In this document: positions 12,995-27,679 of the stretch, piece after piece | Numbering within the stretch: position 1 is the stretch's first letter | Layout of the letters: the number at the start of each line of letters is the position of its first letter | Assembly: GCF_021917145.1 (NCBI RefSeq) | Contig: NC_061074.1 | Coordinates: forward strand, 6,333,837-6,397,836 | DNA: 64,000 bases | Source: Hypomesus transpacificus | Lineage: Eukaryota; Chordata; Actinopteri; Osmeriformes; Osmeridae | Direction of reading: 5' to 3' | Notes under the pieces: model-generated | Told to the model about the DNA's origin: nothing | Databases searched by the model: none | What the model saw: the letters and a program-made list of their open reading frames with translations, nothing else | Translations under genes and position numbers: made by a program

Positions 12995-14528
12995 ATGGCA
13001 TCGTCTTTTGTGATTGGTGCCAAATTTCGCGAGAGATTGAACGATTTTCTTGGACAGTCTAACCTAACTGTTCCTCCCGAACTTCGCGAGGAACTTCGGA
13101 ACATTGTCGAAAAGGAGGAACCATCTACCCTGACCTTCCGAACAGCAAGAACAATTCACAAGTGTCTTCAAGAGAACGGTTTGTAGGAGTCTGTTGGCGG
13201 TATGGTTTGATGTTACCGAGTCCCTGCAATAGTATTATTGTACTAGTAGTAAAAAAAATCAGTGTTCTGGGTCAAATCGAGGTATAAATCACAATCATAT
13301 AGAAAAGTGGTACAATGTGTTTTGTTGGTGCCTTTTGGTTAAAACATAGGAATTATAGTGTGCCCAAGCAACACTAGGTCTGCCTTACTGAACAGTAGGC
13401 TACTAGTGTTCTGTATCCTATACTGTTCTATATATGTCACAGGGGCTAAATAAGCTTTACTTCCAGGTCATCCAGTTTTCCTTCATGATCTCTTGGAGGA
13501 CAGTATCTTGTTCCTGCCACAGGTGGAGATGCCACCCAGGGTGAGTTACACCTCTTATCTTCCTTTGTCTGTCTGACCTCCTGGCTGGAAGTGTCTAACC
13601 ACTTGCATAGCTCCAGGAGTCAATGGGGCCTACAGAAGTGTTAATGTTGCTGTCTGATTAAACAGAACCCTGAGCTGGTGGCTCGTCTGGAGAAGATCAA
13701 AGCCAAGCTGGCTAATGAGGAGTACAATAGGATCACACGAAACGTCAATGCACAGGTAAATACAAGCACTGTTATGTGCCATTTGTAACAAGCATAAGGA
13801 CAGGTATATTTGATTCTTGATACTGCTCCTCTTGACCGTTTCCTAGCGGTCTAACTCCTGTGTGGTGGTTCTAATAAATATTGGTACCAGATAGGAACTC
13901 TGGTCCAATGATTTGTGAGCACTGAACACAGAAAGGAAAAATTGTGTACACTATACAGTTTTAGATTTTCAAGAGAAAAATACATTCAACTATATGTTTG
14001 CGTTTGGGTGGGGGTTATAGTTATAAAAGAATAACAGTATGTCTTGGATGATTTTGTGTTCTCCAGGAAATCAATCGCCATGGCACTTTAGCAGACTTTG
14101 GAAGGGAAGGTTGGTGTCCATACAACACTGAGCATACCTGACTTAAATATCTCCAACCCTAACTTCTATCACTCTGAACCTAACCCTCTCACCCTATCTA
14201 TTGTGTGACTATCTTATCTCTGTCTCTCCTCAGTGCGGTCCGTCAAGGCAGTTGTTGTAACAGTCTTCAACTTCCTGGTGACAGTAGCAGCTACGTTTGG
14301 CTGTTCCTACATGGGCAGCCAGTACCTGTTTACAGAGACAGCAGCAGTACGCACATTATGTTGTGTATATATCTGTTGTATGTGGGGTTGTGTGTGTTCT
14401 TGAGAATGATATATGCTGTCTGTGTGTTTCAGAGGGTGATAGCTGCTGTGATCGCTGCCTCTGTGGTGGGCCTAGCAGAACTCTATGTTCTAGTGAGGAC
14501 AATGGAGGGGGAGCTTGGAGAGCCCTAG
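12995..14528 (+). CDS. tmem199: Transmembrane protein 199, Vma12-like V-ATPase assembly factor
   Basis: Six coding exons: 12995-13178, 13467-13540, 13666-13755, 14067-14109, 14234-14346 and 14433-14528. They give 199 residues (human 208). The N-terminal half is soluble and cytosolic, including the conserved [22 protein letters not shown] stretch spread over exon 3. Two hydrophobic helices follow near the C-terminus: one around [17 protein letters not shown], the other around [16 protein letters not shown]. The protein ends MEGELGEP, close to human MEGELGEL. TMEM199 is the metazoan counterpart of yeast Vma12p. It acts with CCDC115 in the ER-Golgi for assembly of the vacuolar ATPase V0 sector. 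It is head to head with poldip2. Confidence 0.95.
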
Positions 14529-14810
14529 GATCTGTGGAAGGAGAAGGAGAAACCCTGTCAACCATTGGAGTATGGAAGCCTTCAAACCATGGTTCAGATT
14601 AACATTCCAGCTGTTTAGGCTGATAAATGGACTAAACTATAAATATTACACTTAAATGGTCAGATTCAATCAATTGTACACTGTACCCAACTACTGTTTT
14701 TAAAATAATTTGTTGCGTTTGTCATATTTATTTGCCCTAATTTGTTTTTGTGGTCTAAAAATCCTGTTCTGTCTCACAATGTGGGGTGAAAGTTAACGGT
14801 TCCATGAGTT

Positions 14811-14816
14811 AATAAA
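14811..14816 (+). terminator. tmem199: tmem199 poly(A) signal AATAAA
   Basis: A canonical AATAAA lies 283 bases past the tmem199 stop codon, followed by a GT-rich stretch (AAAGTGTTCAG, then TTTGTGTTTGG). This is a plausible cleavage and downstream-element arrangement. Confidence 0.75.
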
Positions 14817-16354
14817 GTGTTCAGTTGCCCCTGCTATCTTTGTGTTTGGTATGGTATCAATACTTATTCAAGTATTCACTGCCTTTGCCATGACAGAAGA
14901 TAGGTGTGCCGAGCTTGTAGCATCATACTCATTATTTTAGTTCTTAGTTTTTTCACCTTGTCATTATTGGGAATTGGTGTAGAATTTAGAGGGGAAAAAA
15001 TAAATTAATTTTGGAATAAGGATTGAATAAATGTGGAGAAAGTGAAGCACTGAGAATACTTTTCGGATGCATTGTAGCTTGATAGTTAAGAATTCTGTTC
15101 TGGTGCTAAACAAGTATCTGTGAGTCTGTGCTGCTATGTAGAATTCCGACAAGTTACCAGATGTCCAGGTACTTGTATCAGTCCTAGGTTAGGCTATGTC
15201 CAGGACTGGGTGAGGGTGGGTGTGTAACTGGACTGCTGATTTGTCAGGGGCTAAGAGGCCTTCTATCCCAGGGAACAAAAACAACCAATTACAATGTCCC
15301 TCTGTGAGCTGGAGTAGGAAAAGCCTAAATCCTCTACAACAACAGAGATCTCCTGTCAGGATGCAAAACAATTCTAATATGATATCTAAAGATCTGATCC
15401 TGCCCCACTGTACCAATATATGATCAGTAAATAAGCATTTGTCCTTTCATCTCAACTGAAAGATTAAACCATGTAACTACATCTGGAATATACAAAAAAG
15501 TATCTAAGATCTGAGATTTGACACCAGGATTAAGGGTTTATTGAAAGATGATTTGGTATTAAAGATGATTATGATATGCAGAGATCAGTGTCCAGCAGTC
15601 TCCTGTCATATTTGTCCTGTAGACTCACATATAACAATTCAGTGCAGAACCTAAATCCAGCCAGAATTAAAGAGCTGCTAAGCTGATAGAATCTGAGCTC
15701 CAGTTCTAATTTATTTCTTATTATTCATTTTCCCCTCTGTCCATCTCATACTTACAGGGAAAAAATCTACAGAGAATAATTATATCTGTCGTGGTATCTT
15801 TCCACAAGGAATCATTTTAATCTGGATATTTTGAAGGATAATACTCCCCAAAGAGCTAAACATTTCAAGGATCAAATCTCTGGTCAGATAGTGGGTCTCT
15901 ACAACCAGATAAGTTTGTCTAAACAACTGGCTTAATGTTTTTCATATCAGATAGGTTCTCAGGTCACAACAGACAGCCAATACAGTCTTTCTAAACACCA
16001 CAGACTACAGAACATAATGTAAACTGGAAACGGGAAACTTAAATTCTTAATTTTGCCAATTTATATACCACACTTACAAGATGGCAAACGACACACACAC
16101 TACTTGATGTAAAAGTAATGCTGCTTAGTTACCACAGTTTGGTCACTGTAAAAACAAACACACATACATGATGGACAGAAGAGTCGTGAAGGAGGTTTAG
16201 ATAGGGAAGAGAAGGCAGGGATGCTCCCATCATCCATTTCCAGTCTTGATGACATTGTTCTGTTTCAGAATGGTCAATAAATAACAATGCCTGAGTTTTT
16301 AATTTATGGTGTGGATATCAGGGGAGGCATAGTCACAGTTTGGAGCGATAGGGT
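14817..16354. other. Intergenic between tmem199 and sebox 3' ends; no gene seen
   Basis: The two flanking genes are convergent. The right part is expected to hold the sebox 3' UTR: a minus-strand ATTAAA lies about 55 bases past the stop (near 16297) and a minus-strand AATAAA lies at about 15536. No coding exon, RNA gene or recognisable repeat was found. Confidence 0.5.
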
Positions 16355-17851
16355 TCAGAACTCCAGAAAGTTGGTGACGATGGCAGCGTTGTAGATGAGG
16401 TCGGAAATGTAGCCCATGGAGGTCTGTGTCTGGGCAGGGCCCATGTCCCAGTACATCTGCTGAGGGTTGGAAGGCACCACCTGGTCCACTGAACAGTGAG
16501 CCCCATACCTGGTGGCACCCCCAGCCAGACTCTGGGACGTGTAGTTCCTGAACCCTGAAGCCACGGCACAGGCCTGATACGGACGGGGGGTGTGGGGCTG
16601 TCTGAGCATGGCTGCAGGGGCAGGCAAGGCTCCCAGGGGAAGGCGGCAGTCGTCCTCCCAGAGGAGAGACTCTGACAAGTTGGGAGAGACGGCCGGGGGC
16701 TGGTGGGAGGTTGGGTAGTTGCAGAGGTTGCGCCAGTCAGAACAGAAGAGCTGCTGCTGTCCATCCTCACACTGGCTCTGGTCCGGCCTGAACAGCTCCA
16801 TGGCAGGGGTGGAGGAAAAGGAGGAGGGCCCAGGAGAGGGAGCTCTGCCCCGGAGTTGGCAGGCTGCAGGAGCACATCCTCCATGAACAACCTTGGTTGA
16901 CTTAAGGAGTCTACCACTCTTGATGCTCCTGGCACGTCTGTTTTGGAACCACACCTATAACACAAGCATTAAGATCAGGCTGAATCAATCGCCTGTGTCA
17001 AGAGCGGCCTTTCAAACTGACCTTATCAGAGGGTATTACTGAGTTACCAACCTGGATTTTGCTTTCAGGAAGACGGGTGTGCGCTGCCAAGCGCTCACGG
17101 AGGGTGATATCTGGGTATGGGGTCATGGCGAACGCTTGCTCAAGTTCCGATAATTGCGCACGGCTGAAGATGGTTCTTTTGCGCTTCCGCTGACCTTCAC
17201 TACATCCGCCTCGTTCAGGCGACGGGACAGCGGCAGACCCATCACTTCTCATGTCTGCATGGCAAATGATTCAGAATACAATTAACAAACAAAATCCCAT
17301 TTGAGGTTAAAACTCAATTTCCTTTTGAGCAAGTAGCTCAATCCAAAACTGTTTTATTGGGGCGCCCTGGTGGGTCACCAGATAAGAGCACATAATCGCT
17401 AGACTTAACGCAGGGGCCCATACTCGATTCCCTCACGGACCATTAGCCTCTCCCTCTCTCCCTGCTTTCCTGTCTCTATAAATAAAGCCGACAAGTTTTA
17501 GCCTTAAATACAGATGAAGGAACATTTTTTAATTATCCTACAATATCGCAATATAGTAAAACTCGACAGATATAAAAATGTATCAATAAGAAAAAATGAC
17601 ATTTGAGATTTGAGAAAATGTAGGCTATAGTAAATTATATCAAATATGTTCTTTACTTTAGATAGGTCTATATTAATTAATGTTCGTTGTTGTCATGACT
17701 ATGGAAAACGTTAGTCTAACTTTTTGATTTCAGATTTAAAAAGCATTTCCACCATACCTTTACCGTCATCTTGGTCTCCAAAAGGCGCAGTAAAGTCTCT
17801 GTGGTCAGTGAATGCACGCGCAGAAAATTCTGGGTGGGCAAAAAGAGCCAT
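16355..17851 (-). CDS. sebox: SEBOX homeobox transcription factor
   Basis: Three coding exons: 17758-17851, 17052-17254 and 16355-16954, about 298 residues. Exon 1 (MALFAHPEF...) joins in phase to exon 2 through GATGACGGTAAAG and ACATGAGA. The paired-like homeodomain runs from about residue 50 to 110 ([13 protein letters not shown], then PESKIQ at the exon 2 end and VWFQNRRAR at the exon 3 start). Homeodomain residues 50, 51 and 53 are Gln, Asn and Arg. The protein ends with a conserved [15 protein letters not shown] box that resembles the human SEBOX C-terminus (SLGSLSDLIYALAIV). The order next to tmem199 is as in human. The zebrafish orthologue, also called mezzo, acts in Nodal-dependent mesendoderm formation. 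That role is taken from the family, not seen here. Confidence 0.93.
17357..17500 (+). repeat. tRNA-derived SINE in sebox intron 1
   Basis: The element starts near GGCGCCCTGGTGGGTCACC, with a box A-like AGATAAGAGC region. It has a degraded box B (ACTCGATTCCC near 17422-17432) and ends with a TC-rich stretch, CTTTCCTGTCTCTAT, then AATAAAGCC. This layout is typical of widespread teleost tRNA-derived SINEs. The box B is mutated, so it is probably old and inactive. No clear target-site duplication was identified. Confidence 0.65.
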
Positions 17852-19718
17852 ATTCTGTCTATGACCAACTTGGCCAGATGTCATGGGTAAATATGCATCC
17901 GGTGCTGGGTAGTGAAGATCCCTTTATACCCCACGCACGCTGTCGCTCACCCCGAATCAATCTGCGCATGGTTCAGGTGTTAGGGGCTTGTAATATTGAG
18001 TCCGTCTCTTTAATCCTCATCGCTATTTCCCTTTCCCAAGCAGAATCTGAAAGGCGACGATATTAAACTGGGGTTTCCGCTGCTGTTGATTTCTGACACT
18101 CCGCGTGGATCTGTTTGTCAGATAATGGTCAGACGGGCCATCCATGTGGAAAACCCGTGGAGATGATTGCTTGGCGCACGGACTGAGCAGGACGTCCAAG
18201 GAGTAGGTGGTCAGAGGTTCTGTAGAATCGTCGGATCTGAACAAACCCGGGCCTACCGGGCTACAGAGCATTAGAAAAACGTAGTCTGTTGTCTGTAAAT
18301 TTACTTTGAGTTGTTAATATAACCTATGCTTTCTTTTGATTTAAAAGTGAATAGGCAACTTGTCTGGGTATGAAGGAACCAAGTAGCCTATAATGATCTA
18401 AACGGTTAAGACACTGTCAAAACCGTTCAATGCGTAATTCATGTCAGACGTAGAATATAGGTTGATATAGCCTAGTGTCTGTAAATATTTTAGACCTCTA
18501 GTGTCTGTAAACATTTTAGAATGTTTACACTGTAATTGAGATCAATCAGTGAACAATTCCGCTGTGTGGTGTCACATTCATTAATGTTAATTATGATCTA
18601 TGATTTAAAAAAATACCCAGGTTCTTTTGATACAATCTTTTCAGTTAGTTAAGGCATTGTGTGGTTGCCTCAGTTACATTTGGTACTGGATGTTGAGTAC
18701 ATGTGAATCCCCATGACACTTCAGTATAGACTGCAACAGTGTAAATACGTTTTACATGTTGTAAAAAACAAAAGCATGATGGCATATCTGCACATTGAAA
18801 GGTCAACTGTCTACTTGTGTTTCTGATAGGTGTTTGTTGTCCTTCCTACCTCATTAAGAGCTCTGTGAGGTGGGCTAAGCCCTGGTTGAGGGGCTTATGG
18901 CTAAACAATAAAAAAAACAACAGATGCATCCTTTAGACAAGCTTTGTCCTATAACTGTTGGCCCACAGAACCAAACGATGACAGTTGAGAAACTGAATAA
19001 AAATAGAACTATGATCAAGTGACTGTTACAGTTGTCACATACTATGGCATTTGTCAGTCTCATCCCAAAAGCCATGCGCTGTCCAGTGCAATAATCAGAG
19101 GACATTTTTAATTTCCTAATTTTGTTCTGCTATGACAATAGATAATCAAAACCTCATACATACAAACTGTAGAAAGTCAGAGAGGCATACATACTCACAC
19201 ACACAGTCAGAGAAACAGTCCGATACTTGACAGAAATAGTCAAGTATCTGTTTTCAGGGCTGTATTGTTTTGCACTGTCTCAGGGCTGGCAGTTGTCCAT
19301 AGCCTAATTCCAGGGTGTATCTGTGTTTCTTATTAGTCCTGTGAGACCTCATGGTGATGAGACTGCAGTGCTGCTGAAGTGTTCTGTTTTTACCATCAGG
19401 GGTCAGTGTAGTCTGTCCAGAATCGGTCCAACTGTGCAGCACTCTTGCTAACCCCAGGAGAGACAGTTGGGACTGTCATGGGTTGTCCTTCAGCAGGTCT
19501 GAATGGGTCAAAGGAAGGAGAGCATACAGGCTGTAGTAGGGAATATGGGACTGGGACTAGGCTTGGATTGGGACCAGAGTATAGGGTGTAGTGTTGGATA
19601 TGGGACTGGGCCTGCAGTGTAGTGGATATGTTACTGAGCCCAGGGTAGGGTGTGGTGGTGGATGTGGTTGTGGGCCCAGATAGGGTGTAGTAGTGGATGT
19701 GAGACTGGGTCTGGGTCA
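17852..19718. other. Region upstream of sebox and 3' of smtnl2; no gene seen
   Basis: Immediately right of 17851 lies the expected sebox promoter. The left-pointing smtnl2 gene ends at 19719, so its 3' UTR should occupy the right part. No coding exon or RNA gene was recognised. The open frames present lack splice context and family resemblance. Confidence 0.5.
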
Positions 19719-24301
<4,583 letters not shown>

Positions 24302-24973
24302 GGCTGCTCTGGATAGTACACAGAGAGGTCAAGGGACTGGGGTTTGGGGGTCAGGGGTCACGGTCTGTTAACTATCCCTCTGGCAGTAATCTCTGTCTCC
24401 CTTCACCAGGCTCCCTGCTGGCTCCTGTCTCTTCCCCAGTCTGGGTTGGGGTGGAAGTGAGGGTAGGCCTTAGATTTAGGGTGCCCACTGGATTGGGGAG
24501 AGGCAGGCTGTGAGCAGATGTCTGACCTCCAGATTTCCACAAAGCAGATCTGAGAGGAAAGACCTAAAGACACAGATCTGAAGAGTCAAAACATTTACAA
24601 GAAGTGGATCACTTTTCTACAGAACTTCTTCAGACAAAAGCATTGTTCTGACATCTGATTGAAACCTTAAACATTTTAATACTTATATAAATGAATTTAA
24701 CACAAGTTTGGTTAAGATCCATTAATTCAAACACAACTACATAACATATTATGAGATTTGAGCATGACAGATTCTTAACGTGAGAAATTAGTACATAAGT
24801 AGAAGACTCTAGAAGAAAATATTCCAAACTAACAAAAGAGCTGTGAGTCACTTTAACTTTCTTTACTGGGTGTAAATGTGTGTCTGTGTGTATCTGTCTT
24901 TGTGTTAGTTTGCATATGATGTATGTGTGCAATAGCAGAAACCCATATCCCAGTAAAGTTAACCCAACTCACC

Positions 24974-25075
24974 TCTCAAACTCTGGAATAGTTTCCTCTG
25001 TATGTGCCAGCTGTGTGAAGGAGTGTGTGTCTGCTCTGCTCAGCACACAGCTCTCCGCCTCGTCTCACACGCTCA
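24974..25075 (-). other. smtnl2: Likely 5' noncoding exon of smtnl2
   Basis: On the minus strand a strong donor GAGAG followed by GTGAGT lies at about 24973. A matching acceptor CTATCCAG sits just 5' of the smtnl2 start codon at 24301. The 5' limit of this exon is not visible. The call rests on splice signals only. Confidence 0.4.
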
Positions 25076-27679
25076 CTGAGGGCGTAAACAGTGCAAAAGA
25101 GGGAGGTGGAGAGATAGGAAGAGGGAGGAATGGAGGGATGGAAAAGGAGGGAGAAAGGGACAGAGAGAGGCAGACAGTCGTCCTGTTATGGGACTCTTCT
25201 TCTTTATGTTCTCGTCCTGCCATCTCCCCTCCCCCTCTTCACCCCTCCCTTTCTCCCCATTCTTTGGTGCTGTGAGTGCTGTGATGTTGTTGCAGTCCAG
25301 AACCATAACCCCCCCCCCCCCCCCCCCCCCTCCTGCGTAACAGGACCCTCTCAGAACAAACATTCCAGATGAGAGATAGAGGTGTGTGTGTGTGTGTGTG
25401 TTGGGGTCACAATGCCTTCCTGGCCAATGGTGCCAGCATGCAGGGACAGACGGACACATGACAGGTCAACATACTGGTTGTATAGGGGGTGAATAGGGGA
25501 GGTCGCGAAAAGGGTGGGGTGATGGAGGGGTCTGATTGGTTGGTTGTAAATAATATCCAAGGCAGAAACATTAAAGCGACCAAACAGCAGATGAGAGAGA
25601 AGAGATGATCCATAGCTGTCATCTCACACCAGGTCACACAGGTCCTGTGCACATCTGGCAGAATGGACAGAAGCCTCTGAAGTGTAATATCATGTTGTAA
25701 ATATATAGCAACAACTCATTGCTTCTGTAATGATAGTTATTGGTTGATGGTATCAACAGGATTAATCTTTAGCTAAGTTGCCTTGCTCCACCACATTCCA
25801 CTGCCTCTGTAATTTAAATCCCCACCTCCTCCCCCCGCCCTCCCCCACTGTATGGGGGTAGAGGTTGTAAACTCCACCAGTCCACAGAGTCGACTGCGTC
25901 ACCACACTATTAAACTGTAAACTGACATGTCTGCTCAAACTTGCATTTAACCACTTATATGCGCTCACACAGACAGACATACACCCGCATGGACGCACAC
26001 TCACTGCCTCTCCTTCATCACTCAACTGCTGCTGCTCCAACAGGCCCGCACCGCTTTCTGACATCAACGTTTCCATGGGAACCCAGCAGCCAAACATTAA
26101 ATTTATGATGTCATCGACACTTCAAAGAAAATTTAATTTACAGCATATGTAGCCAAGAATGAGCGAGAGATAAAGGGAGAGGAAAAGAAGGAGAGTTTGA
26201 TAGAAAGATCGAGCGAAAAATGGGGGCAAGAGAGTCAAGCTTTTTATTTATTATTACAGCTCTTAGGTGCATGTAGACACACCCACTAACAGTGTTAGCA
26301 GAGAGGTGAACTTTGCGTAGGCTTTTACGCCACTGTGCCCCTGACTAATCAACCCCCCAATGCAGGAGGGGAAAGGGGGGAGGGGGAAAGCACATTCCCT
26401 AAACCTCAGCCAACCTTCCTGAGATCACTGGCTCCGCATAATTACAGCCCGACTGCCTCCCCCTCTCCCCTGCCCCCCACCACGTCTGTCTCCCTCCCTC
26501 CTGTCTCCCCCCTCTGTTCCCACACTCTCACAGCTTAGTCATATTTCCTGCTGTGTCTTTTCTCTCTCTCTCTTTCTCTCTCTCTCACACACACATACTC
26601 ATGCACGTGTAGACCCTCCAAGATATGCTCAGACACAGGAAATGATGTCAGAAAGACAATGGAACAGTAAAGAGGCTCATGGGGAGGGAGGTTGCTATGT
26701 CAACTCCAGACACACTCAGTGGAGCTTCCAGGATGTCTCTTGACGTGGTTATAAGAAATGTTGCCAGCAAAGTGTCTGTGACAGATTGTGAAACATAGAA
26801 AGGTAAACACTCTCACAGTCAGTTATAAACGTGCAGCTTCACACACGCTGAGGCCTCAGAGTTGATGGATTACCAAGAAAGTCTGTAGCAATGATGTCAT
26901 TTTTGCTGCTCATGCCAAAATTCTGCTCTGTCAGATCCATCACACACACACACACCCACATGCACACACACACCATAATGTACTGTATGAGGTATCCAAA
27001 CCTCCCGACCACCTTAGCCCCCCCGAATCTCTGACAACTAGGCCTTGCTTCAGCATGACCTCATCCAGTCAAGTCCAGTTCATACACAGTGGGGTACAGG
27101 GGTTGCACACGCATGTACATAGACAAGCATGCACGACCCACAGTCACGCACACACCAAACACATACCACTGATTGACTGAGTACCTGAGACCCATGTCTG
27201 GATCACTTCACCCGCTGTGTTGAGGCCAAATGGGGGAGGGTGTGTGAGCCATGTGCTCCTGTCTCTCTGAACTGACGAGCAGTGAGTCAAAACTAGAAGT
27301 CAGTTAACTACCAACTGGTGGTTCAGCTCTGGACTACTGGTTTGTCTGTCACTTTGCCAAGTGTAAAAGTACTGAAAAACAGCTATATTACACACGTCAT
27401 TCACCCCACTGTATCTGTACTAATTATAAAAAAACATGCAGACAAAGTTTTGAATTAAAAAATATTTTTATGTTCACAGATCTGGAGTTGTTAGCCGCGT
27501 TTTCCCCTTAACATTCAATATCAGCCTCTGGGGATGTGGGGCTTGCAAGGAGGAAGGCGGTTCGGGGGCGGGGGGGCGTAGAAGGAAGGTGAGGTCGGGG
27601 GTTAGAGGAGGAGGAGTCCAAATAAGCGAGAGAAAAGCTTCTCCATGGTTCTCCTCCAGTCCAGCTCTGGCATGTTTTC
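25076..27679. other. Gap between smtnl2 5' end and tapasin; no gene seen
   Basis: This is probable smtnl2 promoter territory plus the tapasin 3' UTR on the right. It holds a poly(C) run at 25309-25330, a short GT run near 25382-25400, and CT- and CA-rich tracts at 26555-26592 and 26940-26970. No conserved exon or RNA gene was recognised. Confidence 0.5.
25309..25330. repeat. Poly(C) homopolymer
   Basis: A run of 22 cytosines is interrupted by one T, then continues CC. Runs of this length are G-quadruplex/i-motif prone and error prone in sequencing, so the exact length should not be trusted. Confidence 0.9.
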
